Shown here: piece after piece, positions 48,476 to 56,327 of the stretch
Numbering within the stretch: position 1 is the stretch's first letter
Layout: every line of letters starts with the position of its first letter
Assembly: GCF_016889765.1 (NCBI RefSeq)
Contig: NZ_CP069533.1
Location: forward strand, 2,542,001 to 2,606,000
DNA length: 64,000 nucleotides
Origin: Corynebacterium minutissimum
GTDB lineage: Bacteria; Actinomycetota; Actinomycetes; Mycobacteriales; Mycobacteriaceae
Reading direction: 5' to 3'
The notes under the pieces: model-generated
Database searches by the model: none
Told to the model about the DNA's origin: nothing
What the model saw: the letters and a program-made list of their open reading frames with translations, nothing else
Position numbers and translations under genes: made by a program

Positions 48476-48999
48476 TACTTGCCTTCCTTAAGTACTGCAT
48501 GAATGTACGGGCGGGCCAGGCCCGTTATCCGGGCGACCTCGGACTTCATCATTCCCGCCTCAACCGCCGCCCGTATCTCTGCGTGCCATTCATCGCGCGC
48601 CCGCTCGACCGCTTCCTGTGCAAGCTTGTACCGCATGCCGGCGAGGTCTAACTTCCGTCGCATTCCATCGCGGTCCATCGTTTCCCGTCGCATGCGCCGC
48701 AGCTCTGTGCTATCCGGATCGGTGAGGAAGTCCGCGGGCGGGTAGATAATGAACTCTTGTACGTACCGCTGGAAATCGCGGCCTTCCTCCCGCGCCCGGG
48801 CGGCGAGTTTCCTCATGAGCTCTGCCCCGGTGGCGTGCGATATGGCTATTTTTACTACCCCGTTGCTGGTGGTCGCTGTCCACCTATCCGGGGCGCGATC
48901 TGGATCCATTGCCAAAATATGACCCGGAAGCGGAGGGGTGATCCCGCAGTAGGCGGATAGTAGGGAGGCGAGCTCTTCGCGGGTGATTACCTGATTCAT
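48475..48999 (-). CDS. Prophage accessory protein with C-terminal HTH
   Basis: A 174-residue protein. The N-terminal part (EELASLLSAYCGITPPLPGH, then TTSNGVVKIAISHATGAELM) is unrecognised; a charged helix (about 105-145) leads to a C-terminal helix-turn-helix, EAGMMKSEVARITGLARPYI. Likely a DNA-binding regulator of the right-end operon or of host genes. Overlaps both neighbours. Confidence 0.65.
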   Translation of the reverse strand: MNQVITREELASLLSAYCGITPPLPGHILAMDPDRAPDRWTATTSNGVVKIAISHATGAELMRKLAARAREEGRDFQRYVQEFIIYPPADFLTDPDSTELRRMRRETMDRDGMRRKLDLAGMRYKLAQEAVERARDEWHAEIRAAVEAGMMKSEVARITGLARPYIHAVLKEGK

Positions 49000-49133
49000 C
49001 GTTTCTCCATTCTTTCGGCAAATTCCTGTGCGGCTTCCTCGGCCTTATTGAATAGTTCCTCAACCGTGTCCGCGTCGAGGTGATCTTGAAGAATTGCCCG
49101 TAAGTACCCGAGGGTAAAAGCGTCGGTATTCAT
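48996..49133 (-). CDS. Small helical prophage protein
   Basis: A 45-residue acidic, helical protein (MNTDAFTLGYLRAILQDHLD, then ELFNKAEEAAQEFAERMEKR). Its stop overlaps the start of the HTH gene (ATGA). Similar in kind to the 81-residue protein upstream (both rich in E/A helix). Supported by coupling and coding pattern only. Confidence 0.55.
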   Translation of the reverse strand: MNTDAFTLGYLRAILQDHLDADTVEELFNKAEEAAQEFAERMEKR

Positions 49134-49142
49134 GGCGGTTCC

Positions 49143-49388
49143 TTAGCTGTAGATTTCGGCGGTGATTTCCTCGGCCACTTCGGCGGCCTCTTGTGCGCCG
49201 CGGGCGAGGTTGCGTAGAAATTCGGCGGTGCAGTCTAAGTTTTCTTCGTTGATGCGGTGGTCGGTCTTTACGTAGGTATCGAGGAAGGTTTCGAGCGCGG
49301 TGCGGAATTCGTCGGCGGCGCGGGTGTTGGTGTTGGGGATGTTGGCGAATACGAAATCTGTAAGTTCGGCGGTCTCTGCGTGGTGCAT
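49143..49388 (-). CDS. Small acidic prophage protein
   Basis: An 81-residue acidic helical protein (MHHAETAELTDFVFANIPNT, then EFLRNLARGAQEAAEVAEEI). Unrecognised. The tail resembles that of the 77-residue protein at the left end (FLDALAQGARAAVEWLETEL), suggesting a common origin of these edge genes. Confidence 0.6.
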   Translation of the reverse strand: MHHAETAELTDFVFANIPNTNTRAADEFRTALETFLDTYVKTDHRINEENLDCTAEFLRNLARGAQEAAEVAEEITAEIYS

Positions 49389-49397
49389 GGTGGGTCC

Positions 49398-49595
49398 TTA
49401 GGCGGGGTTGATTTGGTGGATAGAAATGATGGCGGCGGCTCCGAAATGTTCACCTTCGCGAACGTATGCCCATGATTCGCCGCAGTCTGCGAGGTCTTCG
49501 CCGTTTACTTCGATTAGGGCGCCAGCGGGGACCTGGACCGTCTCGTTGTCGTTGGTAAAGGTGGCTTCCTCGGCAAGGTGTCCGTAAAGAATCAT
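49398..49595 (-). CDS. Small prophage protein, first gene of right-end operon
   Basis: A 65-residue protein (MILYGHLAEEATFTNDNETV) with beta-strand pattern; VQVPAGALIEVNGEDLAD could be a small barrel. Unknown. First gene behind the third promoter-leader module; AAAGAAAAATG-type purine-rich leader precedes the start. Confidence 0.6.
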   Translation of the reverse strand: MILYGHLAEEATFTNDNETVQVPAGALIEVNGEDLADCGESWAYVREGEHFGAAAIISIHQINPA

Positions 49596-49627
49596 TTTTC
49601 TTTCCTCTCTCTTTTGCTTACATGTCT

Positions 49628-49657
49628 ATTCTAATCCATGGGCGCTAAATGTGTCAA
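49628..49657 (-). promoter_or_regulatory. Promoter of the right-end accessory operon
   Basis: Minus strand: TTGACA, 18 bp, TAGAAT, followed by the leader box GTAAGCAAAAGAGA. Upstream sequence (CCGTAAT and AGTTGACACATTTAG) is shared with the promoter at 48194. Confidence 0.75.
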
Positions 49658-49743
49658 CTCTACATTACGGAAAGATTGGGGAGTGTGGTGAACGTCTCAT
49701 TAGCGCTCTGCTGGACTATCCCCGGGCGTTCATGGCGGTGCAG

Positions 49744-49758
49744 GATCCCACATGGATC
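49744..49758 (+). repeat. 15-bp direct repeat, right copy
   Basis: GATCCCACATGGATC, identical to 10574-10588. It lies 109 bp before the attR core, inside the prophage under the ilvC model. Confidence 0.6.
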
Positions 49759-49860
49759 CCACTTCCCGGCTGTCATACGTGGCGTTGCTGGCATTCCTGG
49801 CACTAGTGGCACAACTCTGACCAGCGCGTATTCGGTTCCCGCTGGTAGGCGTTTCGTGCT

Positions 49861-49905
49861 GAACTTATGAGCTGGGTCAAAAACCCATTGGACGCTACTG
49901 CCTAA
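49861..49905 (+). pseudogene. ilvC: Displaced 3' end of ilvC
   Basis: In frame, ELMSWVKNPLDATA and a stop, compared with DLMSWVKNPLNDTV at the end of the intact ilvC. DNA identity is 11 bp at the core, then differences mainly at third positions. Upstream sequence is unrelated to ilvC. This is best read as the host's original gene end, cut off when the prophage entered. Confidence 0.7.
49867..49877 (+). other. attR core candidate
   Basis: ATGAGCTGGGT, matching the attL core inside ilvC. Left of it is prophage sequence, right of it the displaced ilvC end and host DNA. Confidence 0.65.
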
Positions 49906-49993
49906 GGACGAGTCAACCTCTGGTTGATGACACCCTGCCACCCCTGGTGCTGATGACTTTTAACAGCCAAGCACGAGGGGCGGTACGAATGTT

Positions 49994-50575
49994 TTATTGA
50001 TGTGCTCCTTGAAGGCCCTGCTCCAGAGTGTCTCGTTTGCCTCTTGAACTCAAGAGGGTGTTGATTAAGGGTGCGGACGCAGCCAAGCCCGCCATCCCGC
50101 AACCGACAATCGATTCCGGAGGCTCGAGTAAAAATAGAAACAGCGGGATTGAAACGAAAGCCGCGACAATAAGTCCTACCGCAGTCCATAATCGAACTTT
50201 GGATTCGTAGATCGCATAGAGGAAAGAAGATTCGGTTAACTTCCGATCAAGGACCATGTCTTCGTGGGCATCATCCATGATTCGGTCTCCGGATCCCGGG
50301 GAAATGTCATTGTGCTGCTTGATAATAGCAGGCAAGGGCGTGGGTCCCTCGTGCGTAAAAACAGCGAAGGGATCTTGTCCGATCTGGACTCTTCCTAAAC
50401 CAGGGAGCGAATCGCTATTTGTCTGCGGATCGTTGATGCTGTCTTCCGATATGCGCGAGTTCTGCGGGTCTGGTTGCGAAGACGCGCCTGGTTGGCGGCT
50501 GAGCTCACTCTTTCTGATTGAGACATGTGGATCTTTCCCATGTCGCTGAGTGCCGTCCGAAGATTCATGGTTCAT
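49994..50575 (-). CDS. Hypothetical membrane protein with long polar N-terminus
   Basis: A 193-residue protein. The first 125 residues are polar and probably disordered; two hydrophobic segments follow (about 129-150, LWTAVGLIVAAFVSIPLFLF, and 153-173). Unknown family. It lies just outside the prophage border and converges on it. Its upstream 277-bp gap to the DUF262 gene has no other gene. Confidence 0.6.
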   Translation of the reverse strand: MNHESSDGTQRHGKDPHVSIRKSELSRQPGASSQPDPQNSRISEDSINDPQTNSDSLPGLGRVQIGQDPFAVFTHEGPTPLPAIIKQHNDISPGSGDRIMDDAHEDMVLDRKLTESSFLYAIYESKVRLWTAVGLIVAAFVSIPLFLFLLEPPESIVGCGMAGLAASAPLINTLLSSRGKRDTLEQGLQGAHQ

Positions 50576-50852
50576 ATCCTAACTTTGCTTCCTGTGCTTT
50601 GCGAGTAGTCGAGGTCGAGGCATTGTTGTTTCATCGTTCTTACTCTGCAAGTTTCGATGTAGAGGGGAGGGCCAGTTTCTCGACTACCGGGGCAGGTTCA
50701 TCGAGATGACTCGCTCCTCAATGGTGATGAAATCAGAAGGCTTGGACATGGGGGCACCCGACCAACGCGACGTAGGGATATGGTTTCGGGTTGCCATGTA
50801 AGATTCGCTCATAAACGGGCACGATCTCACATCTGCGAGTAGGCTCAGAACC

Positions 50853-52646
50853 ATGGGTTACACCACGCCAAGCTATGACCTTTCTGACCTCTTTGCCCGC
50901 ATTGATCGCGGGGATATCCAGCTTCCAGATTTCCAGCGTGCCTACTCCTGGGACGAAGACCGTATCCGCTCTCTCATCGTGACCGTCCTGCGCGGCTATC
51001 CGCTGGGCGCCTTCTTGGCGCTGGATACTCGCAACGAGACGATGCGTTTCCGCCCCCGCCCGCTCGCGGGCGCGCCGGATACCGGAGTGAACCCAGGCCT
51101 TCTTCTCCTGGATGGTCAGCAGCGCCTCACCTCGCTTTACCACTGCTTCCGCGGCGATGGTTACGTGGACACGACGGACTTTCGCTCCAAGAAAGTCTCC
51201 CGCAAGTTCTACGTCGATCTGCGCACGGCCACGGGTGAGGACATCATGCCGGATGAGGCTGTCTTTGCGGTGAACCAGCATGGCGAGCTGCAGTCCCACT
51301 TTGCTCCGGAGATCGAGGGTTCGCTGGCAAACCGTGAGGCCGCTATTGATGCTTGCTGTATCCCCGTCTCCGCGTTGCTGAGCGAAGAAGGCACGAGCAT
51401 GCTCTTCGAATTGGCTGCGGCCGACAATGGTGTGAATCGCGATGTTGTCGCTGCCTTTAATAACCGTATCCTGCGCCCGCTTTCGGGCTATGACGTGCCC
51501 ATGATTCGCTTGTCCCGCGAGACTGCACAAGCAGGTATCGGTTCCATTTTTGCCCAAGTGAACTCCGCTGGATTGCAGATGGACGTCTTTGACCTTCTCA
51601 CCGCGGTTTTCGCGTCCGAGGATCCGGATTTCCACTTGGCGGAGCATTGGGGGGACGTCGAGAAGCAACTGCGTGCCTTCCCGGCACTCGATGGCATTGG
51701 CCGCAATGAGTTCCTCTCCGCGGTCTCCTTGCTGGTCTCGGGTAAGAAGGGCACAGCTGGCGGGCAGCGCGAGGATATCCTGCAGCTTTCCCTGGCTGAG
51801 TACCGCGCTGCTTCGTCGACACTCGTCATTACCTTCCGTGAGGTTGCGGAATTCTTGACTGAGCGTTGCATCCTCTCCCTGGACCAGGTGCCGTACAACG
51901 AGCAGATTATTCCGCTCGCGGTTATCCTTGCTCGCCTCGCCGAGCGGACAGGTGTGCTTTCCACACAGGATTCGTGGGACCGCCTCAACCAATGGTTCTG
52001 GAGCGGTGTCTTTGGTGAACTCTATGGCTCTTCGGCCGTCAAGCTGCGCGCCGCACGTGATGTTGACGAGGTCACCGCATGGGTAGCAGGGGAGACCGAG
52101 CTCGTGCCCCAAACGGTGCGCGATGCTTCCTTCCGTGAATCGCGTCTTTTATCCGTCAGCGAGAATGACGGCGTGTGGCATGGCCTTTATGCGCTGCTTA
52201 TGGCGCGCGGTGCGAAGGATTGGCGCACCGGCCAGCCCTTCAACCGCCACACCTTTGAGGACCTCAAACCCGGCTTCTTCCCGATCTTCCCGCTATCGTG
52301 GTGCCAGCGTCATGGAGTAAGCGCCGTGTTGGCCAACTCTGTGCTCAACCGCACTCCGATGGGCAAACGCACCGAAGTTGTCCTCGATGGCCACTCGCCG
52401 GAGCGCTACCTTCCGCGCGTGCAGTCCAAGTCCATCATGGAAGATGCCGAGTTCGATAGCGTGCTGGCCTCCCACGAGCTGGAACCGGAGCTTTTGACCT
52501 CCAAGAGTGCGTATCAGTTCTTTGCCGATCGCCGCGATCGTTTCGTGGGCATCGTAGAATATGCCTTGAATAAGGCCGTCATTCGTGACGTCGATGAAGC
52601 CAACCTGTCTGGTGGTGAGGAGGGCCCGCAGGCTTTTGCACACTAA
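50853..52646 (+). CDS. Stand-alone DUF262 (GmrS-like) protein
   Basis: A 597-residue protein with an N-terminal DUF262 domain: DIQLPDFQRAYSWDEDRIRS and LLLDGQQRLTSLYHCF, the DGQQR motif that hydrolyses nucleotides in the ParB/Srx superfamily. The C-terminal half is helical. The HNH/DUF1524 nuclease part found in GmrSD type IV restriction enzymes is not evident. It may be a degenerate or accessory defence protein, or have a household role; its location in a variable gap between ilvC and serA leaves this open. Its end overlaps the following gene. Confidence 0.82.
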   Translation: MGYTTPSYDLSDLFARIDRGDIQLPDFQRAYSWDEDRIRSLIVTVLRGYPLGAFLALDTRNETMRFRPRPLAGAPDTGVNPGLLLLDGQQRLTSLYHCFRGDGYVDTTDFRSKKVSRKFYVDLRTATGEDIMPDEAVFAVNQHGELQSHFAPEIEGSLANREAAIDACCIPVSALLSEEGTSMLFELAAADNGVNRDVVAAFNNRILRPLSGYDVPMIRLSRETAQAGIGSIFAQVNSAGLQMDVFDLLTAVFASEDPDFHLAEHWGDVEKQLRAFPALDGIGRNEFLSAVSLLVSGKKGTAGGQREDILQLSLAEYRAASSTLVITFREVAEFLTERCILSLDQVPYNEQIIPLAVILARLAERTGVLSTQDSWDRLNQWFWSGVFGELYGSSAVKLRAARDVDEVTAWVAGETELVPQTVRDASFRESRLLSVSENDGVWHGLYALLMARGAKDWRTGQPFNRHTFEDLKPGFFPIFPLSWCQRHGVSAVLANSVLNRTPMGKRTEVVLDGHSPERYLPRVQSKSIMEDAEFDSVLASHELEPELLTSKSAYQFFADRRDRFVGIVEYALNKAVIRDVDEANLSGGEEGPQAFAH

Positions 52647-53532
52647 AGCACTAGTGGTGGCGCTCGCAGTGGGATGTCTCGCTGCGAGCGCTTCTAGCTG
52701 TTCGTCCCTGGGCCGGGGCGAACAGTTGGTCACGCAAGACATTACGGCAGTGCCTGACGCCGAGATCGACCTTGCACGTGCCAGCGAAGAGAACCGCCTG
52801 CGGCTTATTGATCCTAAGTTCGACAACATGGTGGCCGTCCTCGACGACCCCTGGGGAGCGGAATCCGCACGGCTTTTCTTTAAGAACACCAACACACTCA
52901 TTCTGGCCGAAAATACAGACGCTGCTGCTCTGCGTGCGGCAACGCTGAGCGTGTCCCAACGCGTTCCCATGGTGACGTATGACGAGTCCATTCGGGGACA
53001 AATTGCGGAGTTAGCGACGGATCTGGGGGTGGAACGCATCGTCGTCGTCGGCGATGTTCCCTGGGCTAGTCAACGCGGCGTGCGCGAGGTTATCCATGAC
53101 CCCGGCAATACCAAGGCCTTAGGGGAATACACGGCCTTTCAATTCACTTCGAAGGTGGTCAAGGATCCAAGCCGTATGGTGGATAACATTGCCCATCTGG
53201 ATTCCTCCGCGAAAGTTGAGCTCAAGGCGGCTTGGGATCCTCTGCCACAGTACATGACAAAGGAAAAGATGCCAGCGATCCCTGCGGAAGCGCGGCGCGA
53301 TGCGCAAATGGCCCCCGTTATCGTTGCCACCGTGGATAGCCCAGTGGCCAACGTGGTGAACGCTAATGCTTATGGCGGTTCCGTGATGGTCATGCCGGAT
53401 CCTGATCCGTCGGCGACGAAGGTCGGGGCGGCAATGACCGCGGGGCTTTCGGAGGGGCCTATCGTGGCACTCGGGCCGGAATTCGGTTCAGTGACAGAAT
53501 TCACGCATAAAATAGATCAGGGCTGGAAATAA
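52636..53532 (+). CDS. Putative secreted lipoprotein
   Basis: About 298 residues from TTG 52636, overlapping the DUF262 gene by 11 bp. The N-terminus (HTKALVVALAVGCLAASASSC) is a signal peptide with a lipobox-like ASSC. The rest shows strands resembling a cell-wall-binding or periplasmic fold (RIVVVGDVPWASQRGVREVI, GGSVMVMPDPDPSATKVGAA). Found in front of serA in other corynebacteria as far as can be recalled; function unknown. Longer in-frame starts lie within the upstream gene and are unlikely. Confidence 0.65.
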   Translation: MHTKALVVALAVGCLAASASSCSSLGRGEQLVTQDITAVPDAEIDLARASEENRLRLIDPKFDNMVAVLDDPWGAESARLFFKNTNTLILAENTDAAALRAATLSVSQRVPMVTYDESIRGQIAELATDLGVERIVVVGDVPWASQRGVREVIHDPGNTKALGEYTAFQFTSKVVKDPSRMVDNIAHLDSSAKVELKAAWDPLPQYMTKEKMPAIPAEARRDAQMAPVIVATVDSPVANVVNANAYGGSVMVMPDPDPSATKVGAAMTAGLSEGPIVALGPEFGSVTEFTHKIDQGWK

Positions 53533-53579
53533 TAAACTACACTTCACGGCATCCACTTATCAGCCTAGTGAAGGAAGTT

Positions 53580-55166
53580 ATGTCGAAGCCGGTCGTACTC
53601 ATCGCCGATAAGCTTGCAGAATCCACCGTTTCCGCGTTGGGAGACACCGTTGAGGTCCGTTGGGTCGACGGCCCCAACCGTGAGGAACTCCTCGCCGCGG
53701 TCCCTGAAGCCGATGCGCTCCTCGTGCGCTCTGCCACAACCGTCGATGAAGAGGTTCTTAGTGCTGCAGGCAAGTTAAAGATCGTTGGCCGCGCTGGCGT
53801 CGGCCTGGATAACGTCGACATCCCCGCGGCTACTGAGCGTGGTGTCATGGTAGTCAATGCACCGACGTCCAATATTCACTCCGCTTGTGAGCAAGCCATT
53901 GCTTTGCTGCTGGCTACCGCCCGCCAGGTTCCGGCGGCTGATCAGTCGCTTCGTCAGGGCGAATGGAAGCGCTCTTCTTTCAAGGGCGTGGAAGTTTTTG
54001 GCAAGACCATTGGCATCGTCGGCTTCGGCCACATTGGCCAGCTGTTTGCTCAGCGTCTGCTGGCTTTTGAAACTGTCGTCATCGCACACGACCCGTACGC
54101 GAATCCGGCCCGCGCCGCTGCACTTGGCGTGGAGCTGGTGGGCCTAGAAGAGCTCATGGCGCGCGCTGACTTCGTCACTATCCACCTGCCCAAAACCCCG
54201 GAGACCAGCGGCATGTTCGACGCGGAGCTCCTAGCCAAGGCTAAGAAGGGGCAGATTATCATCAACGCTGCCCGCGGTGGCCTCGTGGATGAAGCAGCCC
54301 TGGCAGAGTCCATCAAGTCGGGCCATCACCGCGGGGCTGGTTTCGACGTATATGCCACCGAGCCGTGCACGGATTCCCCGCTCTTTGAGCTCCCGCAAGT
54401 GACCGTGTCCCCGCACTTGGGTGCTTCCACCGTGGAAGCCCAGGACCGTGCAGGCACTGACGTGGCCGAGTCTGTGCTTAAGGCACTCGCTGGTGAGTTT
54501 GTGGCGGATGCCGTCAATGTGGAAGGCGGCAAGGTAGGCGAGGAGGTCGCTGGATGGCTGGACCTTACCCGGAAGCTCGGTCTCGTTGCCGGCAGCCTCT
54601 TGGGCTCCGCTCCTGTGGCAGTTGAGGTGGAAGCTTGCGGCGAGCTTGCGAACGAAGACGTCTCCGCGTTGGGCCTGTCAGCGGTGCGTGGCCTGTTTTC
54701 CGGTGTGGTCACGGAATCCGTGACCTTCGTTAACGCCATGCAAATCGCGGAGAGTCGCGGCGTCGACGTGGAGGTCAAGACGAACGTCGAGTCTAAGGGC
54801 CACCGCTCGTCCGTCGTCGTGAAGATTATCGGCTCCGGCGGTGAAGTGTCGCAGCTGACCGGTGCGCTCATTGGTATTGATGGCGTCGAGAAGATCGTCC
54901 GTATCAACGGCCGCGGCGTGGACATGCGCGCAACGGGCCGCAACCTTTTCTTCTCTTACAAGGATGCCCCGGGCGCTCTCGGCACGGTGGGCACCAAGCT
55001 GGGAGCGGCCGGCATCAACATTGTTGCTGCGGCGCTGACCCAAGGCAAGAAGGTTGATGATGCGGTACTCATCCTCCGCGTCGAGCGCGAGGTTCCGGAA
55101 GAACTCATCGAAGAAATCAACGCTGCGCTGGGTGCTAGCTGCCGCCAGATCGACTTCGGCGCTTAA
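53580..55166 (+). CDS. serA: D-3-phosphoglycerate dehydrogenase
   Basis: A 528-residue long-form enzyme, first step of serine synthesis. Substrate/NAD domains: LVRSATTVDEEVL, GRAGVGLDNVDIPAA, Rossmann motif VGFGHIGQLFAQRL, INAARGGLVDEAAL, catalytic His in SPHLGASTVEAQDRAG. An intervening ASB domain (about 315-450) and a C-terminal ACT domain (about 455-528, KDAPGALGTVGTKLGAAGIN) mediate serine feedback. ATG 53580 follows AAGGAAG; a GTG 12 bp upstream is less likely. Confidence 0.96.
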   Translation: MSKPVVLIADKLAESTVSALGDTVEVRWVDGPNREELLAAVPEADALLVRSATTVDEEVLSAAGKLKIVGRAGVGLDNVDIPAATERGVMVVNAPTSNIHSACEQAIALLLATARQVPAADQSLRQGEWKRSSFKGVEVFGKTIGIVGFGHIGQLFAQRLLAFETVVIAHDPYANPARAAALGVELVGLEELMARADFVTIHLPKTPETSGMFDAELLAKAKKGQIIINAARGGLVDEAALAESIKSGHHRGAGFDVYATEPCTDSPLFELPQVTVSPHLGASTVEAQDRAGTDVAESVLKALAGEFVADAVNVEGGKVGEEVAGWLDLTRKLGLVAGSLLGSAPVAVEVEACGELANEDVSALGLSAVRGLFSGVVTESVTFVNAMQIAESRGVDVEVKTNVESKGHRSSVVVKIIGSGGEVSQLTGALIGIDGVEKIVRINGRGVDMRATGRNLFFSYKDAPGALGTVGTKLGAAGINIVAAALTQGKKVDDAVLILRVEREVPEELIEEINAALGASCRQIDFGA

Positions 55167-55247
55167 GACGTTGTCGCAACGCGCCGTTCGCGTTGTCTGC
55201 GGTACATGCGGTTGAGTGATTTCACCGTCTGGTAGCCGGTGCCGTGG

Positions 55248-55253
55248 TATTCT
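55248..55253 (+). promoter_or_regulatory. -10 element of leuB promoter
   Basis: TATTCT preceded by TGG forms an extended -10 38 bp before the leuB start. No clear -35. Leader of about 30 nt with GAGAAAGGAATCC as ribosome binding site. Confidence 0.45.
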
Positions 55254-55290
55254 CACATGTATCCAACAGGTGAGAAAGGAATCCTGCAAT

Positions 55291-56310
55291 ATGAAATTAG
55301 CAGTGATTGGCGGCGACGGTATCGGCCCCGAGGTAACCGCGGAGGCGCTTAAGGTTCTTCGCGCCGTGCGCGACGACATTGAGGTTACCGACTACGACCT
55401 CGGAGCCCGTCGCTATTTGCGCAACGGTGAGCTTCTCACTGAGGAAGACTTGGCTTCCCTGCGCGAGCACGATGCCATCTTGCTTGGTGCTATCGGCGCC
55501 CCTGGTGAGGTCCCGCCGGGCGTGTTGGAGCGCGGCCTACTGCTCAAGATGCGCTTCGCACTGGATCACCACGTTAACTTGCGCCCATCTAAGCTCTATC
55601 CCACGGCCACCTCGCCGCTGGCGAACCCGGGCGACATCGACTTCGTCGTTGTGCGTGAGGGCACTGAGGGCCTGTACTGCGGCAACGGTGGTACCCTCCG
55701 TGAAGGCACGGAGCACGAGGTGGCCTCCGAGGTTTCTCAGAACACCCGCTTTGGTGTGGAGCGAGTTGTGCGCGACGCCTTCGATCGCGCCATGACGCGC
55801 CGCAAGCACGTCACCCTCGTGCACAAGACCAATGTCTTGGTCAACGCTGGTGGCTTGTGGCAGCGCACAGTGAATGAGGTCGCTCAGGAATACCCTGAGG
55901 TGACGGTGGACTACAACCACATTGATGCAGCCACTATCTACATGGTGACTGACCCGGCACGCTATGACGTCATTGTTACCGATAACCTCTTCGGCGATAT
56001 CCTCACTGACCTCGCCGGTGCTGTCACCGGTGGCATCGGACTGGCGGCCTCCGGAAACATTGATGCCTCTGGCACCAACCCGTCCATGTTCGAACCCGTC
56101 CATGGTTCTGCTCCCGATATCGCGGGCAAGGGCATTGCCGACCCCACCGCCGCCATCCTGTCTGCGGCTATGTTGCTGCGTCATCTTGGCGATGAAGACA
56201 ATGCGGCGCGTGTGGAAGAAGCAGTCGCGCAGGATGTCTCCTCCCGGGGCGATGAGCCGGTGCGCACTGTTGAGATTGGTGACCGAATCGCCTCCGCGCT
56301 GGCATCCTAA
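55291..56310 (+). CDS. leuB: 3-Isopropylmalate dehydrogenase
   Basis: A 339-residue beta-decarboxylating dehydrogenase, third step of leucine synthesis (NAD- and Mg-dependent). GGDGIGPEVTAEALKVL opens the fold; MRFALDHHVNLRPSKLYP and VVREGTEGLYCGNGG bind substrate; VTDNLFGDILTDLAGAVTGG is the metal site; FEPVHGSAPDIAGKG binds NAD. Short form typical of actinobacteria. Followed by a signalling protein after 17 bp. Confidence 0.96.
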   Translation: MKLAVIGGDGIGPEVTAEALKVLRAVRDDIEVTDYDLGARRYLRNGELLTEEDLASLREHDAILLGAIGAPGEVPPGVLERGLLLKMRFALDHHVNLRPSKLYPTATSPLANPGDIDFVVVREGTEGLYCGNGGTLREGTEHEVASEVSQNTRFGVERVVRDAFDRAMTRRKHVTLVHKTNVLVNAGGLWQRTVNEVAQEYPEVTVDYNHIDAATIYMVTDPARYDVIVTDNLFGDILTDLAGAVTGGIGLAASGNIDASGTNPSMFEPVHGSAPDIAGKGIADPTAAILSAAMLLRHLGDEDNAARVEEAVAQDVSSRGDEPVRTVEIGDRIASALAS

Positions 56311-56327
56311 CCCTGTAGTCTTGGCGC

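Larger units (their letters stand above)
10491..49877. mobile_element. Siphovirus-type prophage integrated in ilvC
   Basis: A contiguous block of phage genes between two copies of ATGAGCTGGGT embedded in ilvC 3'-end sequence. Left to right: int, repressor and cro, excisionase-like gene, exonuclease/RecT/SSB, replication initiator, RusA, HNH, methyltransferase, terminase, portal, protease, capsid, connectors, tail genes with a 6.3-kb tape measure, fibres, endolysin, holins, and minus-strand accessory genes. All essential siphovirus modules look uninterrupted, so it could be inducible. Borders follow the ilvC interpretation; if the 15-bp repeats at 10574 and 49744 were the att core, it would be about 0.2 kb shorter. 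Confidence 0.93.

Noticed and set aside
10491..49877. Toxin gene such as diphtheria toxin in the prophage
   Set aside because: No ADP-ribosyltransferase or other toxin-like product is visible among the genes near attL or attR.
50733..52112. 459-codon open frame opposite the DUF262 gene
   Set aside because: Shadow of the well-supported plus-strand DUF262 gene with its DGQQR motif.
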